A stretch of 12,439 nt of DNA, taken from positions 1-12,439 of the forward strand of contig JAFTNX010000015.1 of the NCBI GenBank assembly GCA_017451665.1, given 5' to 3'. The notes under the pieces are model-generated. The model worked only from the letters and a program-made list of their open reading frames with translations, ran no database searches and had not been told where the DNA came from. Below are positions 7,606 to 12,439 of this stretch, piece after piece. The stretch comes from Oscillospiraceae bacterium (GTDB lineage: Bacteria > Bacillota > Clostridia > Oscillospirales > Ruminococcaceae). Each line of letters opens with the position of its first letter. Position 1 is the first letter of the stretch. The position numbers and the translations under genes are program-made.

Positions 7606-9375
7606 ATGTTTCAACTGAAATGGATTTGGAACAATTTGAAAGGCTACCGTGTTATGTACATACTTGCGCTCTGCATAACCGTATGCGTTCAGGCTTTATA
7701 TCTCACAACGCCGATATTTTCTCAGCAGATTGTTGACACCTTTTTGTCGGGAGAGAACGCAATAGTTAACCTTGAAACAAAAAAGGATTATCTTATTGAG
7801 CTTTTGATTTTGATGGTTGCAGCTACTTTTTTAAGAACTGTTTTGCAGTACACAGGTAATATGTGCTATGAAACCTCCACTCAGGGAATGGTTTATAAAA
7901 TCAGAAATCACCTCTTTAAGACTATTCAGAATCAGGACATGGAATACTACAACAAATACCGTACAGGTGACCTGATGACAAGACTTACAGGTGACCTTGA
8001 TATGGTTCGTCACTGTATGGCGTGGATTATCAAGGCGATTGTTGAATGTATCTGTCTTTTTACTACAACGTCCATTTATTTTTTAATTGTAAACTGGAAA
8101 ATGGCACTTTGTCTTTTAGTGCTGACGCCTTTTATCTTTCTGGTAACTCAGATTTTCAAAAAGAAAATCAGACCTATGTACGTTGACCTGAGAGAAAGAC
8201 TTTCACAGATGAATACTGCTGCACAGGAAAACATCAGTGGTAACAGAGTTGTAAAGGCTTTTGCAAGGGAAGAGTATGAAATTGAGAAATTCCAGGAAAA
8301 GAACAAGTATTATTCAGAGGCAAACAAGAAAACTTCACTTATGTGGATTAAGTTTATGCCGATTGTGGATTCACTTGCCGAAGCGTTGCAGATTGTAATG
8401 ATTTTAGGTGGTGGTATTTTCCTCATCAAGGGCTGGCTTTCAATGGGTGAATACATTGCTTTTTCGGGACTTATCTGGACTCTCTCAAACCCTATGAGAC
8501 AGTTTGGTATGGTTATCAATGACTTACAGAGATTTACAGCTTCTGCACAGAAGATTATTGAAATCTACTACGCAAAGCCTACTATTGTTGACAAGGATAA
8601 GCCTGTTGAAATTGAAAACAGACTCAAGGGCGACATTGAATTTAAAAATGTATCATTCAGCTATGGGGATACTGAAATTCTTCACGATTTGAGCTTTAAA
8701 ATCAAGGCTGGCGAAACTGTTGCCATTATGGGTGAAACAGGTAGTGGTAAAACTACACTCATTAACCTTATTCCGAGATTTTATGATGTTAATAAGGGCG
8801 AGGTTCTTGTTGACGGAGTGAATGTCAAGGAATACAAGCTGAGAGAGCTTCGTGGCGACATCGGTATGGCTACACAGGACGTACTTCTTTATTCGGATAC
8901 TATTGACGGAAACATTGCTTACGGTGATTCGGATATGCCGGAGGAAGAAGTACAGAAGTGTGCTGAGCTTGCAGCTGCACACGACTTTATTGAAAAGCTT
9001 CCTGACGGCTATAACACCATTATTGGTGAACGTGGCGTGGGACTTTCGGGTGGACAAAAGCAGAGAATTTCTCTTGCCCGTGCACTTGCAATCAAACCAA
9101 GCGTGCTTATCCTTGACGACACAACTTCAGCTGTTGATATGGAAACAGAAGCACACATTCAGGAAAGTCTTGAAAATCTCGACTTTGACTGCACAAAAAT
9201 TATTATTGCGCAGCGTATTTCTTCAACAAAGGACGCTGACAAGATTATTATTCTCCGTGACGGCAGAATTACCGAAATGGGTACTCACGATGAGCTTCTC
9301 AAAAACAAGGACGGTTATTACCACGAGGTATTCACTCTCCAGAATGAGGGCTTTGAGGAAAGGGGGAATGACTAA
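7606..9375 (+). CDS. ABC exporter subunit with degenerate ATP site (heterodimeric multidrug-type, BmrC/TM287-like)
   Basis: A 589-residue half-transporter: six predicted membrane helices (about 15-315) fused to a nucleotide-binding domain (about 340-580). Visible motifs are Walker A GETGSGKT (376-383), Q-loop Gln424, consensus signature LSGGQ (480-484) and Walker B LILDD ending at Asp504-Asp505. The catalytic Glu after Walker B is replaced by Asp505, and the switch His is Gln536 (IIAQRISS rather than IAHRLST). These are the hallmarks of the degenerate-site subunit in heterodimeric exporters. The start is the ATG at 7606, 10 nt after GGAGG (7591-7595); an in-frame TTG at 7597 is too close to that site. 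The gene overlaps the next by 1 nt (TAATG), so the two subunits are translationally coupled. Substrate unknown: drugs, peptides or lipids are all possible. Confidence 0.93.
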   Translation: MFQLKWIWNNLKGYRVMYILALCITVCVQALYLTTPIFSQQIVDTFLSGENAIVNLETKKDYLIELLILMVAATFLRTVLQYTGNMCYETSTQGMVYKIRNHLFKTIQNQDMEYYNKYRTGDLMTRLTGDLDMVRHCMAWIIKAIVECICLFTTTSIYFLIVNWKMALCLLVLTPFIFLVTQIFKKKIRPMYVDLRERLSQMNTAAQENISGNRVVKAFAREEYEIEKFQEKNKYYSEANKKTSLMWIKFMPIVDSLAEALQIVMILGGGIFLIKGWLSMGEYIAFSGLIWTLSNPMRQFGMVINDLQRFTASAQKIIEIYYAKPTIVDKDKPVEIENRLKGDIEFKNVSFSYGDTEILHDLSFKIKAGETVAIMGETGSGKTTLINLIPRFYDVNKGEVLVDGVNVKEYKLRELRGDIGMATQDVLLYSDTIDGNIAYGDSDMPEEEVQKCAELAAAHDFIEKLPDGYNTIIGERGVGLSGGQKQRISLARALAIKPSVLILDDTTSAVDMETEAHIQESLENLDFDCTKIIIAQRISSTKDADKIIILRDGRITEMGTHDELLKNKDGYYHEVFTLQNEGFEERGND

Positions 9376-11159
9376 TGGCACGTAACAAATACGACGTTGA
9401 CGAAGTGCTTGAAACCCCTTTTGATTTTTCACACTTAAAACGTGCGATGGTTTACATCAAGAGATACAGAGTAAAAATGATAACTGCACTTTTGTTGTCT
9501 GCATGTGCTGCTGTATCAGGACTTTTAGGGCCTATTTTTACACAAAAGGCACTTGACGAGTCAATCCCTAACAAGGACATTCAACAGCTTATTTTACTTT
9601 GCGTACTGCTTGCTTGTTCAATTGGTATTTCCATTACTTTTTCAGCAATACGTTCAAGAATTATGACTGTTGTAGGTCAGAACATCATTTACGACATAAG
9701 AACAGACCTTTTCAAGCATTTGCAGAAATTGCCTTTCCAGTATTATGATGACAGACCACACGGAAAAATTCTTATCAGAGTTGTAAACTATGTAAACTCT
9801 GTTTCGGATATGCTTTCAAACGGTATTATAAATGTTATTCTGGAATTTCTGAATATGATTTTCATTACAATATTTATGTTTACCGTAAACGTAAAACTTT
9901 CACTTGTGGTACTTGCAGGTCTGCCTGTGTTTATTCTTATGATGTGGGCTATCAAGCGCCGTCAGAGAAGAGCGTGGCAGATGGTTTCAAACAAGAATTC
10001 AAACCTTAACGGATACTTGCAGGAAAGCATTACAGGTGCAAGAGTTACACAGATTTTTACCCGTGAGGACGAAAACCAGGTTATCTTTGAAAAGCTTTCT
10101 ATGGCTTGCAGAAAGAGCTGGATGAGAGCTGTAAAATTCTCAAACCTTGTATGGCCTGCAACCGACAACATTCAGACGGTTATCAGAGCACTTATCTTTG
10201 GCGTGGGACTTCTCATAATGACACCTGCGTCGGTATCTCTGGGTACAATCGCTGCTATGACTTCCTACGCATCACGTTTCTGGCATCCGATTATGAGCCT
10301 TTCAAACATCTTCAATAACTTCATCAACAACATTGCTTACCTTGAAAGAATTTTTGAAACTCTTGACGAGCCTGTTACTGTTGATGACGTTGAAGGAGCA
10401 ACAGAGCTTCCGGACATCAAGGGAGATGTTACCTTTGAGAATGTTACTTTTGCTTATGAAGAGGGCAAAAACGTTCTTGAAAATGTCAGCTTTGAGGTTA
10501 AGGCAGGAGAGAGTATTGCTCTTGTAGGACCTACGGGTGCAGGTAAATCAACTATCGTAAATCTGATTTCGAGATTTTACAATATCAACGAGGGTGCTGT
10601 GAAGATTGACGGACAGGATATTTCCCAGGTTACTTTACATTCGCTGAGAGCACAGATGGGCATTATGCTTCAGGACAGCTTTATTTTCAGTGGAAATATT
10701 CTTGACAACATCAGATATGGCAGACTTGATGCTACCGACGAAGAAATTATGAAGGCTGCACAGACAGTTTGTGCTCACGACTTCATAAGCAAAATGGAGG
10801 ACGGCTATCAGACAGAGGTTAATGAACGTGGTTCTTCGCTTTCACAGGGACAGCGTCAGCTTATTTCCTTTGCGAGAACACTTCTTTCTGACCCTAAGAT
10901 TTTAATTCTTGACGAAGCTACTTCTTCGATTGACGCAAAGACTGAAAGACTTCTCCAGAAGGGACTTCTTGAGCTTCTCAAGGGCAGAACTTCATTTATT
11001 ATCGCACACAGACTTTCGACTATTAAAAACTGCGACAGAATTATGTATATCGACCAGAAGGGAATTGTTGAGTGTGGAAGCCACGACGAGCTTCTTGCCA
11101 AGAAGGGCGCATACTACAATCTTTATATGTCACAGCATATATATGACAAAATAGCTTAA
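9375..11159 (+). CDS. ABC exporter subunit with catalytic ATPase site (partner of the preceding gene)
   Basis: A 594-residue half-transporter: a short cytoplasmic N-terminus (1-30), six predicted helices (about 33-320) and a nucleotide-binding domain (about 350-590). Motifs are Walker A GPTGAGKS (385-392), Q-loop Gln433, signature LSQGQ (489-493), Walker B LILDE with catalytic Glu514, D-loop SSID and switch His545 in IIAHRLST. Its own Walker motifs are fully catalytic, but its signature has Gln for the second Gly of LSGGQ. In the dimer that signature would complete the partner's already degenerate site, while the partner's LSGGQ completes the catalytic one. GGAAAGGGGG ending at 9366 provides the ribosome binding site inside the upstream gene. 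The operon ends at the hairpin at 11228-11261. Confidence 0.94.
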   Translation: MARNKYDVDEVLETPFDFSHLKRAMVYIKRYRVKMITALLLSACAAVSGLLGPIFTQKALDESIPNKDIQQLILLCVLLACSIGISITFSAIRSRIMTVVGQNIIYDIRTDLFKHLQKLPFQYYDDRPHGKILIRVVNYVNSVSDMLSNGIINVILEFLNMIFITIFMFTVNVKLSLVVLAGLPVFILMMWAIKRRQRRAWQMVSNKNSNLNGYLQESITGARVTQIFTREDENQVIFEKLSMACRKSWMRAVKFSNLVWPATDNIQTVIRALIFGVGLLIMTPASVSLGTIAAMTSYASRFWHPIMSLSNIFNNFINNIAYLERIFETLDEPVTVDDVEGATELPDIKGDVTFENVTFAYEEGKNVLENVSFEVKAGESIALVGPTGAGKSTIVNLISRFYNINEGAVKIDGQDISQVTLHSLRAQMGIMLQDSFIFSGNILDNIRYGRLDATDEEIMKAAQTVCAHDFISKMEDGYQTEVNERGSSLSQGQRQLISFARTLLSDPKILILDEATSSIDAKTERLLQKGLLELLKGRTSFIIAHRLSTIKNCDRIMYIDQKGIVECGSHDELLAKKGAYYNLYMSQHIYDKIA

Positions 11160-11193
11160 TCAATTGACAATGGACAATTGACAATTGAAAATT
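11159..11193 (+). repeat. degenerate heptad tandem repeat (five units of GACAATT type)
   Basis: Immediately after the exporter stop codon are five 7-nt units: ATCAATT, GACAATG, GACAATT, GACAATT, GAAAATT. The units contain CAATTG and TTGACA. I recall similar CAATTGACAATTGACA runs, followed by a GTCGGC hairpin, as dispersed intergenic repeats in clostridial gut genomes; that link is from memory. Confidence 0.7.
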
Positions 11194-11198
11194 AAGTT

Positions 11199-11213
11199 GT
11201 CGGCTTTGCCGAC
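11199..11213 (+). repeat. GC-rich hairpin attached to the heptad repeat
   Basis: GTCGGC-TTT-GCCGAC is a perfect 6-bp stem with a 3-nt loop, followed by GGATTTT. Part of it can pair alternatively, GACAA (11180-11184) with TTGTC (11197-11201). The T run is weak, so it looks more like part of a dispersed repeat than a main terminator. Confidence 0.6.
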
Positions 11214-11227
11214 GGATTTTAAAAATT

Positions 11228-11261
11228 ACTCAATATCATTTAAAATGGTAGTGAGTTTTTT
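11228..11261 (+). terminator. rho-independent terminator of the ABC exporter operon
   Basis: ACTCAATATCAT (11228-11239) pairs with ATGGTAGTGAGT (11245-11256) with one mismatch and one wobble, around a 5-nt loop. Six T residues follow (11256-11261). From 11262 to 11340 I see only AT-rich DNA with no gene. Confidence 0.85.
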
Positions 11262-11340
11262 GCTGTTATCGGCATTTTTTATTATGTTTTTTCAAATGAT
11301 GGTGAATTATTGTTTATTTCGACAAAATTGAAAAAAGGTA

Positions 11341-11369
11341 TTGACAAAATATATGTTTTGGTATATAAT
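11341..11369 (+). promoter_or_regulatory. distal promoter P1 of the tRNA operon
   Basis: Perfect consensus: TTGACA (11341-11346), 17 nt, TATAAT (11364-11369), with A/T-rich DNA upstream that could serve as an UP element. Transcription from about 11376 gives a leader with a small hairpin GCTGT...ACAGC before P2. Confidence 0.88.
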
Positions 11370-11434
11370 AAATAAGCTGTCTGATGAACAGCGTTGTCAG
11401 AGAAAAAACAATTGTAAAAAAGTTGTGAATGCTA

Positions 11435-11463
11435 TTGACAATTACTTTGAAATGTGATAAAAT
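11435..11463 (+). promoter_or_regulatory. proximal promoter P2 of the tRNA operon
   Basis: TTGACA (11435-11440), 17 nt, TAAAAT (11458-11463). Initiation near 11470 lies about 25 nt before tRNA-Thr. Tandem strong promoters are common for stable RNA operons. Confidence 0.8.
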
Positions 11464-11494
11464 ATATCTTGCGTTTGAAAATAAGTTTTTAAAT

Positions 11495-11570
11495 GCTGGT
11501 GTAGCTCAGTTGGTAGAGCAGCTGATTTGTAATCAGCAGGTCGGGGGTTCGAGTCCGTCCACCAGCTCCA
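11495..11570 (+). tRNA. tRNA-Thr (anticodon UGU)
   Basis: A 76-nt cloverleaf: acceptor GCTGGTG/CACCAGC, D arm GCTC/GAGC, anticodon stem GCTGA/TCAGC with loop TTTGTAA (anticodon TGT), variable loop AGGTC, T loop TTCGAGT, and encoded CCA. A37 fits t6A modification by TsaD. The T stem GGGGG/CCGTC has a G-G mismatch at 51-63 and a G-T pair at 50-64, which is unusual. Confidence 0.95.
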
Positions 11571-11573
11571 TTT

Positions 11574-11600
11574 AATCGCTGAAATTATGTAGGCGATTTT
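11574..11600 (+). other. small hairpin between the two tRNA genes
   Basis: AATCGC (11574-11579) pairs with GCGATT (11593-11598), followed by TT. It may be a processing signal or a leaky terminator between the tRNAs. Confidence 0.35.
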
Positions 11601-11609
11601 AATATTTAT

Positions 11610-11693
11610 GGGAGAGTTCCCGAGTGGCCAAAGGGGGCAGACTGTAAATCTGTTGCTTCGGCTTCGGTGGTTCGAATCCACCCTCTCCCACCA
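11610..11693 (+). tRNA. tRNA-Tyr (anticodon GUA)
   Basis: An 84-nt class II tRNA: acceptor GGGAGAG/CTCTCCC, anticodon stem GCAGA/TCTGT with loop CTGTAAA (anticodon GTA), a long variable arm (GCTTCGGCTTC region), T arm GGTGG-TTCGAAT-CCACC and encoded CCA. It is 39 nt after tRNA-Thr and probably in the same transcript. Confidence 0.96.
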
Positions 11694-11698
11694 TTTTT

Positions 11699-11718
11699 AA
11701 CCGAGAAATCGGTTTTTT
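11699..11718 (+). terminator. terminator of the tRNA operon
   Basis: AACCGA (11699-11704), a GAAA tetraloop and TCGGTT (11709-11714), running into T residues to 11718. It is 5 nt after the CCA of tRNA-Tyr. Confidence 0.85.
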
Positions 11719-11726
11719 AAATACGC

Positions 11727-11747
11727 GGTAGTTAGTCTATGCTAACT
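11727..11747. promoter_or_regulatory. palindrome copy 1 upstream of DUF3793 (possible operator)
   Basis: AGTTAG (11730-11735) and CTAACT (11742-11747) form a 6-bp inverted repeat around TCTATG, preceded by GGT. The element is repeated at 11792-11812 with identical arms. It contains a TATGCT (11738-11743) that could be a -10 box, although no good -35 box precedes it. Confidence 0.55.
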
Positions 11748-11762
11748 GAGTTTTTGAACAAT

Positions 11763-11787
11763 GATACATTTAGTATCTTTTATTTTT
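11763..11787 (+). terminator. weak terminator-like hairpin in the DUF3793 leader
   Basis: GATAC (11763-11767) pairs with GTATC (11773-11777) around ATTTA, followed by TTTTATTTTT. It sits between the two palindromes. The AT-rich 5-bp stem is weak, so a role as an attenuator is only possible. Confidence 0.3.
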
Positions 11788-11791
11788 GAGT

Positions 11792-11812
11792 GGTAGTTAG
11801 CTATTGCTAACT
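11792..11812. promoter_or_regulatory. palindrome copy 2 upstream of DUF3793 (possible operator)
   Basis: AGTTAGC (11795-11801) and GCTAACT (11806-11812) form a perfect 7-bp inverted repeat around TATT. It shares the outer GGTAGTTAG and GCTAACT with copy 1, and the centres are 65 bp apart. The ribosome binding site begins 5 nt later. As RNA it would form a hairpin just before the start of translation. Confidence 0.6.
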
Positions 11813-11831
11813 CACATAAGGGAGTGGTTTT

Positions 11832-12383
11832 ATGCCTGAGGAATTGCTTGTCAGATATTGTTCTCCTACACTTGCAGGAATAAAAACGGGTAATTTGTTT
11901 TCCTGCTTTTGTGAAAGCGTTGATAAAATGCGTGAGGTAGTGAGAGACTGGAATAAGCTTCTAAGAGGTAAGGGGTTAAGAATTCTCCCTTTGAATTATA
12001 AAAACAACAGAGCTTTGATTTACGTTTATCGTCCCGGAAAATTAAAGAATGACCTTGAGGACAACAGAGCAGAACGTATTCTTTCGGAAAGAGGATATTT
12101 CTGTGATAATTGTCGTAATTGTATTTCTCATCTCAGAAAAAGAATGACTGAATCAGAGGAATTCCCACACGAAATCGGTCTCTTTCTTGGGTATCCTCCC
12201 GAAGATGTCTGTGGCTTTATAGAAAACAAGGCGGAATGCTGTAAATGTGTTGGCTGTTGGAAGGTTTACGGTGACGAAGAGGGTGCAAAGAAAACTTTTG
12301 AGAAGTATAAAAAATGCACTGAAGAATATTGCAATCTTTTTGCAAATGGAAGGTCGATAGAACGGCTTACGGTTGCCGTTTAA
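11832..12383 (+). CDS. DUF3793 family protein, cysteine-rich
   Basis: A 183-residue predicted cytoplasmic protein of the DUF3793 family, recognised from CSPTLAGIKTGNLF near the N-terminus, FPHEIGLFLGYPPEDV (111-126), GFIE and the WKVYGD...AKK.FEKYKKC tail. The family has no established function that I know of. It has 13 cysteines, including CxxCxxC at 91-97 and CCxCxxC at 136-142, a pattern that could bind a metal or Fe-S cluster; the family also usually keeps a few of these. The start ATG has AAGGGAG (11818-11824) 7 nt upstream. It lies 27 nt before a probable flavodoxin gene, so the two may be co-expressed in electron transfer or an iron-limitation response. Length is near the family's usual size and I see no damage. 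Confidence 0.85.
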   Translation: MPEELLVRYCSPTLAGIKTGNLFSCFCESVDKMREVVRDWNKLLRGKGLRILPLNYKNNRALIYVYRPGKLKNDLEDNRAERILSERGYFCDNCRNCISHLRKRMTESEEFPHEIGLFLGYPPEDVCGFIENKAECCKCVGCWKVYGDEEGAKKTFEKYKKCTEEYCNLFANGRSIERLTVAV

Positions 12384-12410
12384 TATAATTTTATGAAAGG
12401 TTTTGATTTT

Positions 12411-12439
12411 ATGAGTAAAATTGCAGTAGTTTATTGGAG
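12411..12439 (+). CDS. probable flavodoxin, first nine residues (gene runs off the window)
   Basis: Only MSKIAVVYW plus part of a codon consistent with Ser is present. This matches the first beta strand of flavodoxins (KIAVVYWSGTGNTE type), which runs into the FMN phosphate-binding loop beyond the edge. Flavodoxins carry electrons in place of ferredoxin, often under iron limitation. AAAGG (12396-12400) lies 10 nt before the ATG at 12411; an in-frame ATG at 12393 is possible but has no ribosome binding site. Confidence 0.65.

Noticed and set aside
8852..9385. A 177-codon plus-strand frame inside the first ABC subunit gene
   Set aside because: It overlaps the conserved nucleotide-binding domain in another frame and has no recognisable domain.
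11442..11681. A minus-strand reading frame of 79 codons across the tRNA genes
   Set aside because: It is the antisense of the tRNA-Tyr and tRNA-Thr genes and gives the familiar spurious peptide (WTDSNPRPADYKSAALP type) found wherever tRNAs are mis-translated.
11719..11831. A riboswitch or T-box in the DUF3793 leader
   Set aside because: The region is only about 110 nt, with no T-box sequence (TGGNACC) or recognised riboswitch core; short palindromes fit operators better.
1..12439. CRISPR array, IS element, prophage or defence island
   Set aside because: No regularly spaced repeats, transposase, integrase, phage structural or nuclease-type genes are present on either strand.

Overview
The window looks like chromosomal DNA from a low-GC anaerobic Firmicute, most likely a clostridial gut organism of the Ruminococcus/Oscillospiraceae kind. 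This is inferred from AT-rich intergenic DNA, strong AGGAGG-type ribosome binding sites, CCA-encoding tRNA genes, a DUF3793 gene next to a flavodoxin start, a clostridial-style CNNM/CBS protein and an intracellular family 2 glycoside hydrolase. No phage, IS, CRISPR or plasmid genes are visible.

Layout. (1) 1-1530: the 3' end of tsaD (t6A tRNA modification), then after 1 nt an alpha/beta-hydrolase esterase and a strong terminator. (2) 1545-4569: a promoter drives a CNNM-CBS-CorC_HlyC membrane protein and, 18 nt later, a transglutaminase-like lipoprotein. A bidirectional terminator follows, facing the next gene. (3) 4568-7287, minus strand: a GH2 beta-galactosidase/beta-glucuronidase-like gene that appears to be broken near its 3' end by a one-base frameshift. 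The conserved C-terminal domain continues intact in the -1 frame. (4) 7288-7605: a divergent regulatory region with a promoter in each direction and LacI/CcpA-like operator sequences. (5) 7606-11159: two overlapping genes for a heterodimeric ABC exporter with one degenerate ATP site. (6) 11159-11494: a heptad tandem repeat with a GC-rich hairpin, the exporter terminator, and tandem consensus promoters. (7) 11495-11718: tRNA-Thr(UGU) and tRNA-Tyr(GUA) with a terminator. (8) 11719-12439: a leader with two near-identical AGTTAG...CTAACT palindromes, then a cysteine-rich DUF3793 gene and the start of a flavodoxin gene.

The most interesting points are the paired palindromes ahead of DUF3793/flavodoxin, which could be operators of a metal-responsive DtxR/MntR-type regulator; the GH2 frameshift; the CNNM domain that lacks the usual ion-site residues while keeping canonical CBS domains; and the complementary degeneracy split across the two ABC subunits. 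Most of the window is otherwise ordinary housekeeping and accessory sequence, and I see no clearly new multi-gene system.
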